A stretch of 60,000 bases of DNA from Membranipora membranacea (lineage: Eukaryota > Bryozoa > Gymnolaemata > Cheilostomatida > Membraniporidae), in contig OU612073.1 in the NCBI GenBank assembly GCA_914767715.1, positions 21,826,001 through 21,886,000 on the forward strand, given 5' to 3'. Shown here piece by piece: positions 36,101 to 60,000 of this stretch (position 1 is its first letter; each line of letters opens with the position of its first letter). A program made the translations under genes and the position numbers. The notes below the pieces were generated by a model. The model did not search any database, was not told the DNA's origin, and worked only from the letters and a program-made list of their open reading frames with translations.

Positions 36101-39100
36101 GCATCTGACTTTCAGTGGTAAAAATGATTTCTGATGCTAAGTAAATGCTAACTTACCTATGTTGTGGTAGGCTGTGACTGGGGGAGCGTAGACAGACTGA
36201 TGATGACACCCCCTACAGACTCTACTGCTACAGTTACTGTTAATGTAATATGTGGAGATAAGTCTAGTGTTGTCTACTCTCTGTATGAACAACTTCAATA
36301 TATCAAGGTGAGAGATGATAAGTATACATGTGTATAGATTGTATACACTTATATATGCATACTTGTGTATTTGGGCATATATATATATATATATATATAT
36401 GCATGGACAATATGTGGCTGATGATTTTTTATGAGCTAACACATCCTGTTGTCTCAGTTCAGTTACTTTACCGCATTATTAACGTCGACTCACACATATA
36501 CATATCATATTAACTTAGGTACCGTTGCATTATTCATTATTCATGATTACATAATAATAATAGTAAAGTTTATTTATCAAACGCTTAATAAAATTGTTTA
36601 AAAACAATGGTTTCTAAGCGTTGTCCATGTGATAAAAGGTTAAAATAGAAACATATACTATGGTATAAGCCTGTGGCTGGTAAAATAAATAAAATTGATT
36701 AAAATTTTGTTATCATAACATTACTAATGAGATGAGAAAATATGATGAAAGATAAGATAACTAAAACCTACAGATACGGGGTATATGCTTCACGGATCTG
36801 GTAAAGTGGAAGTAGTCATAATGGCATGATTACCATGATAATTGTTTAATGAGAGTCAATCATCACTAATGAAATTGAACCGTTGTTGTCATAGGAATTG
36901 ACGAATGGATTAAGCAGCGGTAGAATAACATGGCCTGATTTGGAGAGATCGTGTACACCATTAGAGAATTGTGCAGCTCTACTACAGTCCAGTACCAACT
37001 ACGAACAGCAGTGTGAACCTACTAGTGCTGCACCAATACACACAATAAACATCAGCAGCCTAGAGGAGAGGAAGAATTTAGACTTCACAGATCAACTTTG
37101 GACTGTGCTGAGTGGTAAGCTTATCAGATTTGAGGAAGGTTTGATATGTGTCTGTTTGATTTGTTCACTCCGCTATTTTGCACACCATATTGCCACCGCA
37201 ACCTGCTTCTCAATGCCTATCAGACATATACTTAAAGTAGAAGACAACATTGGCACCACTAAATACTTATCAAGATGCAATTAACCTTCACCAGTAGGCA
37301 ACATACTCAACAATAGAAATCCAAGGTATAAGCTTTGGATTTGCACCACAGGGCAGTCAGCAGCCCCTCCACCCCATGGCTGGAATAAACCGAATTAAGT
37401 TGAGAAGCTAGTATAATCTCTGAGATGACTGTTTATATATTAAGATTGAAACAACAAAAGATAACTGCGTTGATTCTAGAAAAAAATTCTTTTATACATC
37501 ATTTTCTTCCAATAATATATTTATTTAGAGAATACGGGGATTTTTCACCTATGGGTGGCGGCCTTGCAGGGCTCCAAGCCATATCCGCTATGATCATCCG
37601 TTTTATTTTTTTATTTACAGACTGTCAATCTTATTCAGAGCTAGTTGAGATCCTCGGGTTTGTGATCAAATCAGTCACTGAGAAGAAATGTCCACCGCTG
37701 ATGGTAAGAAATCACAAGGGCATGTTAGCGTCATTCCCATGATGCAACTTTATCATTGAATTCTCAGCAAGACCATCTCAAACTTGCTGCTGCTGTCACT
37801 GATACTGCGTTCAAGTTCTAACTATCGAGGCTTAAGATTGTCTCTGCATCATAGGCCATGATTTCATTCATCTAGTGTTAGTTCCTTCAATTGGTAAATA
37901 ACTATATAGGGACCCCAATCTTTCGGAAATATTTTGGTCGCAATGGAACACTGGTTTTGATATCTCATAGTCCAAAACTCTGAAAGCTGTCTTTCATGAT
38001 GGAAAGCAACACAGCTGTCGCTTTAATGCACATATAGTCTATGTTGCGTATAATAGGATACAAATTTGTTTCGATTCAGCATCGGTATCATTGAAAACCC
38101 TGAGGGACAAGGTTTCTAAATCATTAGGGGCTTGAAATCTGATAAATTCATGGAAAAATCCATGAAATTTGTCAACAAAACAGGCAGAAATGATATAAAT
38201 GACTATCCGAACACAAAAATTATTTCCCAAGCTATGTCCGTATGAGTTTGTAATGACGCAGATTCTGAATAATAAACCGTTTTTATCCTATTAAATCTCT
38301 GAATAGAGGCTTAATTTAGAGCTCAGAAAACTGTCTATATACCCTGTTTTCTTGGTCTCATTGTCTTTTTCTTAAGGTTACACAGAGGCGTATAGTTTTA
38401 TATTTTCTCAACCTAACATTGTATTATCAAACTTGAGCATGCTCACAATTAAGATCTTCTTTTGCAGGTATCATCCAGTAACACAAACTCCTTAGCAAAG
38501 TGGATACATGCTCACCAGACAGGGGGAGATATGACAGGGTCGGATCTAGAACTAGGGGGTCTTCAGTCAATCATTTATTTTATAGAGATTGGCCTGGAGA
38601 AGCTAACCAAAGACTATATTCATTGCTATCTAGGTATGAATTATCCTTCTCAGGATGGCTCATTCTGCAAGTTAGTGGAGCTATGATCTCATTAGTCCTC
38701 AATGCATCATATCTACATAAGTATTATACATGGGCTGGGTGAAACATCTGACATAATTCTTATGATGGTTGAGGTTCCAACACTAAGTTATATCCCTATA
38801 CATTCTCAATCCATAACTGAATCTAAAAGCATAGGAAATAATTCTTTCTTACTTATAGTAATTACTATTTCAGGAAACTTCTCTGGGCTGGTTACTGCTG
38901 ATAAACTGACTAAGCTGACCAGAAAATGTACAATTCAGGAAAGGCTGACAAATCTGTCTAAACTGCACTCTGGTATGTATGAAGGGGACAGGATTATGTC
39001 AATCATATATATGATAATGATATTATAACCTATTCTGTAATCCATGTGAGAATGAACCTGTCGCAGCATTTCTGATTCCTCATATAAATATTCTTGTAGC

Positions 39101-40749
39101 ATTCTGCTATGTTATATTGTATCCTTGATTGGAACGCTGTATTTTTACTTGCAATTAGTTCAAAGGTTTAAATATAAGTAATCACGTAAGTGATATTCAG
39201 TAAAGGTATAACACAATCTATACTCATTATTTATTTCAGTGTTGGAGTTGTCTGCATTGTTAAGTGGATATCTGAGGCTTCCTGTAGCTACAGTTCGCTC
39301 CTCAACAGCCACAGCTCTTAGATATATAGAAGAAAATCCATCATTACCAGCTGAGGGCTATGAACTTACTACAACAGTCTCCACTGTATCTCATGTTATA
39401 AACTCGTGAGTTACAGTGTTTCTATAGCTATCTGCTGAACCTGATATGTTTTGTGTGCATGTTGGTCGTATTATTCAGCCTAGGCCCTGTAGTTCTGGGG
39501 GGGCGGGGCAAGGAAGGCACTGCACCCCCTAGAATGATATATTAAGTGGCCTCAAACACTTTTATTGAATAATCCATGTCAGAAAGGCACATTTCAAAAT
39601 GCTCTGGAAGTAACACCCTACCAGGTGTTCCTAAGAGCCAACAAGGTTTATGCCTCTCCTATTATTTTTCTGAACAACAGCCTTGTTACCCTGTTTGTTT
39701 GACCATAGTAAAACAGTTGAGTTTAGTGATATCATACCAACCACTTTGTGGAGTTATTCTCGTTGACTTTTAAAATCAGTTTCTTTTGTATTCTCCTAAT
39801 GTTAACTGGTTTTTATTGTAGACAATCCGCAGATTTGTGGACCGCTCAGCTTGGAGATGAGAGATGTGGTAATTTTACCGAGATACGAATCACCAAAATA
39901 GAACCTGAGCATTGTGTTATCCTTCAGTCACCTCATGGTAATATTAATTAATTAAACTCCTTATCAACTGGATTAGTCTTATTACCACCCCCCCCTCCAC
40001 CCCTCCCCCCTCCCCCCCCCCCCGAGATCTACTACTCACCTTGTCCACAGTCAATCAAACATTAGAGAGCTGGAGTTATTAAGCTCTAGGTAACTGATAG
40101 TTTATCTTTCAGATCACTAGCTTGTCTCTCATGAGGCCTTCTGAAAGTATGCCGTAGGATAACTTTCTAACTATGTGATAAATAAGTATGCAATATGATT
40201 GAAGGAGCTGATGACAATCATTCATATTGTGTCCAAATGGCATGTCTGGTCAGAAGCTTAAAGGGCAACCAAGGTTTCAAACAACTTCTCATTGATGGCC
40301 ATTGATTAATAGCAGATTTCACCTTCTGCATGGGGAAAAAGACAAATTATAATTTGGATAATTATTCAGCCAGAATTCTTGTGAAACATTTCTTCCATCA
40401 GGTACTCAAACTCAGCTAAAAGAGAATACCACATAGCAGTTTCCTGTTCCTGTTATTATTTAGCCTGTGCTCTATAGTTATTACAGCAAAGTCCTGGAAC
40501 CTCCCCTAAATTGAAGTGTTACCCAGCTTAGAGTCAGCAACTACTTTGAGTTTTGCATCGCGTAATGCACAAAGCTGATGCTGCCAAGCACATTATTTGC
40601 TACCCATTAATGCATTGCTGCGAAACCTTGGTTGCCCTTTAATGTTTTGCTTTATTTCTATTACAGCTGATAGGAGCGATGATGATGATATATTCTACTG
40701 TACAGTATCAACTAACACAGAGATAGATTGCACTGCGTTATCTGGATAG
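33149..40749 (+). CDS. ZWILCH: ZWILCH, RZZ kinetochore complex subunit
   Basis: Subunit of the Rod-Zwilch-ZW10 complex, which recruits dynein and Mad1-Mad2 to unattached kinetochores. Exons: 33149-33195, 33559-33739, 33951-34135, 34456-34601, 35105-35187, 35687-35801, 36171-36307, 36895-37114, 37621-37703, 38468-38633, 38874-38972, 39240-39405, 39822-39937, 40667-40749; all phases agree, about 608 residues (human 591). Segments aligning with vertebrate ZWILCH are EFYSRL at the N-terminus, ATVTVNVICGDKSSVVYSLY, NLDFTDQLWTVLS, and NSLAKWIHAHQ followed by IEIGLEKLTKDYIHCYLG. No catalytic motif is expected. This is a fast-evolving family, so the matching blocks and similar length matter more than overall identity. 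Exon 1 is short (15 codons) and its link to exon 2 rests on phase. AATAAA poly(A) signal at 40774-40779. Confidence 0.9.
34294..34321. repeat. Perfect 28-base palindrome
   Basis: GGAGTTTGGGACAT is followed directly by its complement with no loop. It lies in the ZWILCH intron before 34456. It resembles the other loopless palindromes in this window in size but differs in sequence. Confidence 0.9.
38036..38342. mobile_element. MITE-like repeat, copy related to 50349-50821
   Basis: About 300 bases share a core (ATTGAAAACCCTG...; TTATTTCCCAA; GCAGATTCTGAATAA) and the right end GAGCTCAGAAAACTGTCTAT with the element at 50349-50821. It lies in the ZWILCH intron before 38468. Its left inverted arm is missing or eroded. 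Confidence 0.75.
39986..40023. repeat. C-rich tract (G-rich on minus)
   Basis: Thirty-eight bases almost all C, with a few T and A, in the last ZWILCH intron. The minus strand has repeated runs of G and could fold into a G-quadruplex. Smaller C runs lie at 15361-15370 and about 30213-30226. Confidence 0.9.
40258..40642. mobile_element. Inverted-repeat element with TTAAAGGGCAACC ends
   Basis: Perfect 22-base inverted termini (40258-40279 and 40621-40642; outer part TTAAAGGGCAACCAAGG) enclose about 340 non-coding bases. The right end is 24 bases before the final ZWILCH exon. No clear target-site duplication. Confidence 0.8.
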
Positions 40750-42255
40750 ATTAGTGTAACTGTAGGTCTCTGAAATAAAGGAATTAAAAGATCAGTCTGC
40801 ACTATTACATATCCTCGTGTTCAACATATCACTCTATTGCCTTTGGACTCAGTATTGGTACAGTTATGTGAAAGTTATGTGAAAGTTATGTGAATGTATT
40901 CTAATTCATATTATCATTACAGTAAATTTCTGTCTCATGTAGTTCATTTTCTTGTGGGAAGTGAATGACTGGTAATACAGTAACGGGTAATAATCCTTCT
41001 ATGTCTCGGAATGATGTATTGTATTTTGTATCATAGTCTTGGTTGTATTTCACAATGATTATAATATTAAAGTTGTGCCCTCTTTTAAAAGAGTAAACAA
41101 TACCTAAAAATGTTGTCCTTGTTCAGGGTCTGAGTTTCCAAAACACTCAATATTGGGTATCAACAATGGAAGCGCTTACGTATTCTTAACATCAAATCTA
41201 TTAAACACTAGGAGAGAAAGGTTTTTTCACAAAGTGCTGACAATAAATTTCACAAAAAGTATTAAACACACCTGATCCCTCAAAGATTGTCGATAGGAAT
41301 AGTGCTGTTTTGCTGTCAAATGGCGATGGACCAATAGGTCTGACAGTCGTAAGATTCAATAAACCAACATTGTGTTAAAAATAACAGGATCATGTCTAAG
41401 CTATCAGCTAGTCCATGATAGTATAGAGGTCAGTATCCCTGCCTGTCAAATCTAATCTACCGAGGTTTTGGATTGGCAATGAATCCTCATCAAAATGGAG
41501 CTATCATCTCTTTTTATTGATAGGGGCATATTGATACAACATCAAGCCCATACTTTATGTTTTTTCTAAAACTAGACTTCCCAATGTTTGCATGCACTCT
41601 TAACTAAACAGAAAAGAGCGACAAACTATGAGAGCAGATAAAATGCATCAGCTTTTTCTGTTGGTCGCATAATGTATTGCTTACATATCATCACTTTGTC
41701 CCTACTTATGAGATAGGTGCCCCAAATCATTAATCCTCAATGATGTTACAGTCATAGTCTTTTCGATCTTTGTTGACAAAAGAGCAAGTTCAATATTATT
41801 TTCTCAAATTTAAAAAAAAAATTCAATTCGATGTTTTTTCTTTGTACTGAAGAATAACATCACCTTTGATGCTATCTGCATAAATGAAGCCGCAATCTCT
41901 GGTCAGAGTAACGCCAAATTGTTGCTTGCAATATTTGTTCCTATGTAGATGCTGCCATAGAAAAAAGTCACAACCAGCTTTAGCCTTCACCCTATCGCTG
42001 CCTTAGAAAGTCTGGTATTAATGTCTCCAGTTTTGCCGTGTTCCATCTAAGCCGAGTGATACCAATACTGTGATGTGCTGGCATCCATACATCTCAGCAA
42101 ATCACAAAAGAAACTTGAACAATTCCATCAATTGTGGCCATTGTATAGATTTATTTGTATTCTATCATTAACTGTAAAAGTTGCGAGAAAAAGTTGCTGG
42201 TACACGTACTCTGCTAAAAAATAATGAAGTTGCCTTGCATGCAAAAATAGTAATA
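40750..42255. other. Spacer downstream of ZWILCH
   Basis: It holds the ZWILCH poly(A) signal (40774-40779) and a short triplicated GTTATGTGAAA motif (about 40863-40893). The rest is AT-rich sequence with nothing recognisable before the LINE remnant begins. Confidence 0.5.
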
Positions 42256-42851
42256 TTAAAAGATAGTTAAAAAAATTGTATTATTAATATAAATACACAT
42301 GTGTCTCAAAAAGCAGTCTTTGCCCCAGGCAGTGCGGTATTTGGGGTGTCTAAGCCGACCTGAGGGGCATCGTTCGAGGTAGTTCTGGATAAAGTGTTCG
42401 TCATCAGTGAATATCTGCATAACACGGTTTTTAAAATGAGTGTTAACTAGAGTGTCGAGACCATAATTAAGTTGTAATCCGAGCGAGGAAGCATCCTTAA
42501 ATATTTTGCGCATGTCCTTCTTATCTCGTTGATAAATGGCAGGATATAGGACTGGTAGACAATACATTATATGTGAAACAATAAAACTTTTAAAAAGCAT
42601 GCATGCTAGTGGCTTGGTACTCAAATACAGAAAGTTTTTAATTATATACATTCTTTGACTTGCCTTACGAACAACATTTTGGATGTGGGCTTCAAATCTA
42701 AGCTTCTGGTCAATCTCAACACCAAGATATTTAGTATTCTCACAGGGCTGACAGGTCTTTCACGTTTAGTTGAAAATAACATTTCTTTGGTTTTGCCTGC
42801 GTTTAAAAGGAGGTCCAGATCTGAGCATTGATTAGCTATTCTATTTACCTA

Positions 42852-43583
42852 CTAAACCTACTACAAGGGGTCCCAGCAATGGGCCATGTAAGGCCAATAA
42901 CCCTAACACGTACGCTGTGTTTCATAGGGTGGCAATGGTGGATTGGAATGTACTGTGGGATGAGAGAACACAACTCCGAGTAGTGAATAGCTGGCTATCT
43001 AATTAGCGCCATCGACCCATTCTTTTTTGGGGATGGTGAGATGGCGCAATCGGTTAGCGCGCTTGCTATTCACTGCCAGGCGATTAGTGCCGCAGGAGTT
43101 GTGGGTTCGAGCCCCACTGGGGGAGCTTTCATTGTTGATTGTTCCAGCCCCCAGCACCCTCGGGTGTATACCTCTCCTGTGTACTTGTCTACTGACTGAC
43201 TCATGGAAAGACATGTGACAGCATGGAAAGACATGCTGACAAGCTGGAAAGACAGCTAAACCTACTACAAGGGGTCCCAGCAATGGGCCATGTAAGGCTA
43301 ATAACCCTAACACGTACGCTGTGTTTCATAGGGTGGCAATGGTGGATTGGAATGTACTGTGGGATGAGAGAGCAAAACTCCGAGTAGTGAATAGCGGGCT
43401 ATCTAATTAGCGCCATCGACCCATTCTTTTTTGGGGATGGTGAGATGGCGCAATCGGTTAGCGCGCTTGCTATTCACTGCCAGGCGATTAGTGCCGCAGG
43501 AGTTGTTGGTTCGAGCCCCACTGGGGGAGCTTTCATTGTTGATTGTTTCAGCCCCCAGCACCCTCGGGTGTATACCTCTCCTT
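42852..43583 (+). mobile_element. tRNA-derived SINE-like unit in tandem duplication (404-base period)
   Basis: A unit starting CTAAACCTACTACAAGGGG occurs at 42852 and again at 43256; the second copy stops matching near 43583. Each copy contains a tRNA-like promoter: A-box-like TGGCGCAATCGG (43042 and 43446) and B-box-like GGTTCGAGCCC (43103 and 43507). The spacing is longer than in a real tRNA and no clean cloverleaf forms, so these are SINE heads rather than tRNA genes. The copies differ at only a few bases, so the duplication is recent. The array sits inside the LINE remnant. Confidence 0.82.
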
Positions 43584-44030
43584 CAGAAAAATTACAAAAT
43601 CAGAGGAATTACCTATGGGGCTCCCCCCACACAGGACTGTCTATAATATCTATAAATTAAGCATCCCAATCTATAAACTTAAGCGTGCTGCGATGGCGAT
43701 GGCTTTTGGACTAATGAATGCCATAAAATCCTTTAAATTAACAACCTATTGTACTTACCAAAATTCCAAAAACCTGGGGAAAACCCATTAGATTGTAAAC
43801 ATATCTGAATGTTTGCTTTGCTACACAACGACCATACACACACAAAGAGAGCACAGGAGACACACAGCACTGACAGCATTTTAGAGATACATTAAGATAT
43901 CTATATCTTCACATTGATAACATCTATAAATCTATATCTTTACTTGCATCTATCTATAAGCCTACAAGCCTATAAGCTAAGAAATGGTCATCTATAATCT
44001 ATACTATAAGTAGGGGGGGGGGCCCACCTA
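43584..44030. other. AT-rich filler between the SINE array and the LINE reverse transcriptase
   Basis: It contains repeated TCTATAAG/TCTATAAAT-type words (about 43910-44010) and a G run at 44015-44023. No coding sequence. Probably part of the insertion that splits the LINE. Confidence 0.5.
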
Positions 44031-46661
44031 TGAGTCCAATCAAACAAGTATCATCCGCATAGTTGAAAAGTTCTGACATCTAGATCTAGTTCCATCAGTA
44101 TACAATGAAAACAATAGAGGACTTAGTACGGACCCTTGTGGGGGTGCCAGTTTTGGTAATGAGTGTATCTGAGAGTGAGTTATTATTAATGGATATTGTT
44201 TGTTGTCTGCGATTACTGAGAAAGCTAAATATCCATCGTGTAATGTTTGACTCAAGGTGTTGCAGTGATGGGGTTAAATATTTTACTCTAATTGTATTGA
44301 AGGCTGATGAAAAATCTAAGAAGAGACAGCGTGCGTAGTTTGTCTGGGCTTTATCAATGAAGTTGGTTATGGTTGTTGCGAGGCACATAACTGCGTCTTG
44401 TGTTGATCGGTTTGTTCTAAATGCAAATTGGTATGAGTCCATTGGTGTGTGTTGTGTTACATAATGTTTGATCAGTCTCTCCAGCATCTTGCATAGGCAG
44501 CTAGTACGAGCTTTAGGTCGGTAATCTTTCAGCTGAGTAGGTTTGTTAACTTTTGGTAGAGGTTTAATAATAGCTGTTTTCCAGAGTGTAGGTGTCGTAT
44601 GGTTTTCAAAAGAGCATGTGAATAGTTAGGTAATGACTCGTGCTAGTTGGTAGGCACAAAGTTTCAGGACTTTAGGATGACTCCATCCGGCCCTGGCCCT
44701 TTGCGAGGATTTAGAGATTTCAGTTGCTTTAAGACTGTGTCGTCGTTAATTTCAAAAACAGGTGCTGTCACTTTTGTTGAATCTACAATTGGTTGGCTAA
44801 TGTCTGGTTTTTCAAAACGGCAGAAGAAGTCGTTGAGCTCATTTGGTTTGAAGTCAGTGCTTGAAGTAGGGGTAGTGTCTTTTGTAGGTAATCCGCTGAG
44901 TTTTTTAATATCGTTCCACGCTCTGGCAGGTTCGTTCACTAGGTGCTGCTGTATTTTGGCAGAGTATTCTTGTTTGGATTTTTTTATTGCTGTGCCAACA
45001 TTTCTTTTCAGTTTATGATATAGTTTTTTATTTCCAATTTGATGAGCATAGTGTTTCTGATCTATTAAGCGTTGGATGTTTTGTTGATCCACGGTTTTTG
45101 GTTTGGCTGTTTCTTTACTGTTTTAGGTGGTATGCAGAGGTCTGTGCAGAATGTGATATAATCTGATATGACGTTGGTTTGAGTGTCTATTTTGTCGCTT
45201 CACGAGTTAGGTTTTCCCAGATTGTAGTGTCAAAACAGGTGAGGAGATTATTGCAGTTTTCATCAGAATAATTACGGCATGAAATATATGTTGGTTTGTT
45301 GGTTGAGAGAGAGGTCTGTACTAAGTGGGTATTAGGTGCATAACATGGTGATCAGATTTTCCTAAATTTCCTAGTTGACGGCATTGGCTGTATCCATTTT
45401 TTACACGGACAAAGCACTTGTACAAAGTTCTCTTGTTACATGTGGGTGTTTTAACGATCTGGTAGTAGTTGTTGAGTCTGATGGGTAGTTGATTAAAATC
45501 TCCCATGATCAGGGTTAATTTGTCTCCATGTCCTTGACGTGAGCTAGGATCGTGTTAATTGTAGTTCAATAATCCATGAAGTTCATCTAGCTTGTGCATT
45601 ATAGAGTAGCGTTAGTGAGAACAATGCCCGGTAGTGGAATCCTGCCTTTACGGCTACTTAGATTTACACGGACACCAGCTCTCCTGCCACGCTTCTTCAC
45701 TTTCAATAAGCCGGGATCTACTTTTTAACTATTGTTCTTTATTGTTTGCGTTCCATATATCCTTGAGTGATTGAGTATTTAGAGAGTTTTTTATATCCAG
45801 CAGAGAATTGTAATTGGCAAACTCCAGGCTCTTCACACCTCTTGGATGTAATACGTGGGTGAATACGAGCACGAGTACCAGCAGAGGCTGCAATAGCTGC
45901 GCCATATTTGCTAGACAGAATTAGTTAATTAAAACCAACAAAAGAAGGATTAGAGAGAGCTTACAAAGCACATCCTATCCCTTCGACTGCTAACCGCTAA
46001 CTGATGAGTAAGCCAAGAGTAAGCGCACCATATTATCTAGAAAACTATGAGACTATGAGTCTCCAAACGGAGTTAAAAGTATAGAATTGGTTCAGGGAAT
46101 TGGCAAGAGTTGTCTGCTCTTCTTCAGACATCGATCGTAGTGGTTAGCCTTTGGTTTTGCCAAACCAGACATACTCTCAATTCCCTGCCATGCCTGCCAT
46201 GCCATTATTGATATTATCTGACATGTCTGACAGCACGTCTTCCTTGTATTTTGCCTTCGCTCTAGTTAATTCATTGTTGATTAATTGTTGGATATGCTTA
46301 GTCTGATGTTTTTTGCTTCGTCCCGATCAATTTGGTTTTAATTTTGAACGGTTCCTTCAGCTTTGGTTTCACCCATGGCCTAAATTTGTTGTTGGAATAT
46401 TATGACCATGAGGAATCTGACACCCACTTGTTCTGATCTGTGAAGTTGAGAGAGATATTATGATGGGTTATCAAATCGGCATTAGAAACTCAGTAATCTC
46501 TCATTGATCAGATTATCATGAGACAGTTTTGACCTGCTCCAGAGAAACAAATGACACAGCTGCTATTCTTATTGTTCAATCCCAAATATAAAAACGCAAC
46601 ATTCACCCTCAACTGCATCATAGATAGGGTTGGACTTGCACTTTTCTGCTTATCTTTCTAC

Positions 46662-59933
<13,272 letters not shown>

Positions 59934-60000
59934 GTAATCTAATTACTAATAAAAATCTGTGTTTAATTGCTAATTCATTTTGCTCTAGGACCGGAGAAAT

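Larger units (their letters stand above)
42256..45905 (-). pseudogene. Decayed LINE retrotransposon (CR1/L2-like), interrupted by a SINE array
   Basis: Remains of a non-LTR element, 5' end at about 45905. In transcript order: an ATG-led leader with LEFANYNSLLDI (about 45830-45730); RIPLPGIVLTNA then NKLDEL, the start of the endonuclease region (about 45650-45580); endonuclease pieces GDFN and KSDHHVM (45506-45321); a linker with NPRKGPGPDG (45092-44664); reverse transcriptase with LDFSSAFNTI and PQGSVLSPLLFS (44487-44100); the catalytic YADD in another frame at about 44065-44045; and the C-terminal part ending MRKIFKDASSLGL (42850-42256). Frameshifts and stops separate the parts and 1.1 kb of foreign sequence splits it after YADD, so it cannot be active. 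The clade is inferred from motif spelling only. Confidence 0.88.

Noticed and set aside
43032-43125. Functional tRNA gene
   Set aside because: A and B boxes are present but too far apart, and the acceptor and anticodon stems do not pair. It is repeated in tandem as part of a longer unit, so it is a SINE.

Overview
This is a window of nuclear DNA from an animal. Seven protein-coding genes with short exons, GT-AG introns of roughly 150 to 2,400 bases and animal-type products fill most of it; the DNA is AT-rich and the gaps and introns are full of small mobile elements. The gene density (about one per 8 kb) suggests an invertebrate with a fairly compact genome. A sponge, cnidarian or lophotrochozoan would all fit, and I cannot choose from sequence alone. 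Gene names below come from recognising conserved protein segments; exon ends were set by hand from splice sites and reading-frame continuity.

Layout. 70-2617 (-): the N-terminal part of a SMARCAD1-type chromatin remodeller, running off the left edge. 5931-12896 (+): complete 14-exon SCAI, 600 residues. 13880-15289 (-): a type II membrane protein resembling galactose-3-O-sulfotransferases. 22488-29250 (+): a HUNK-type protein kinase, 12 exons, about 648 residues. 29915-31698 (-): a HINT2-like histidine-triad hydrolase with a mitochondrial-type leader, 183 residues. 33149-40749 (+): the kinetochore protein ZWILCH, 14 exons, about 608 residues. 46662-59933 (+): the N-terminal part of cubilin (signal peptide, furin-type site, trimerisation region, eight EGF modules, start of the first CUB domain), running off the right edge. 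Orientation alternates between divergent and convergent pairs. The genes belong to unrelated pathways (chromatin, transcription, sulfation, signalling, nucleotide hydrolysis, mitosis, endocytosis), so there is no operon-like logic.

The mobile-element content is the most unusual part. A roughly 220-base repeat family occurs twice, each copy with its own 14-base target duplication, and one copy sits at a HUNK splice donor and has duplicated it. A 1,014-base hAT-like element lies in a cubilin intron with an exact 8-base target duplication and AAGTC arrays inside its ends. Other items are nested foldback elements ending about 25 bases from splice acceptors in SCAI and ZWILCH, several perfect palindromes of 28-34 bases, decayed LINEs of one family, and tRNA-like SINE heads, one pair in a 404-base tandem duplication. 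I found no undescribed multi-gene system; the novelty here is in the repeats.
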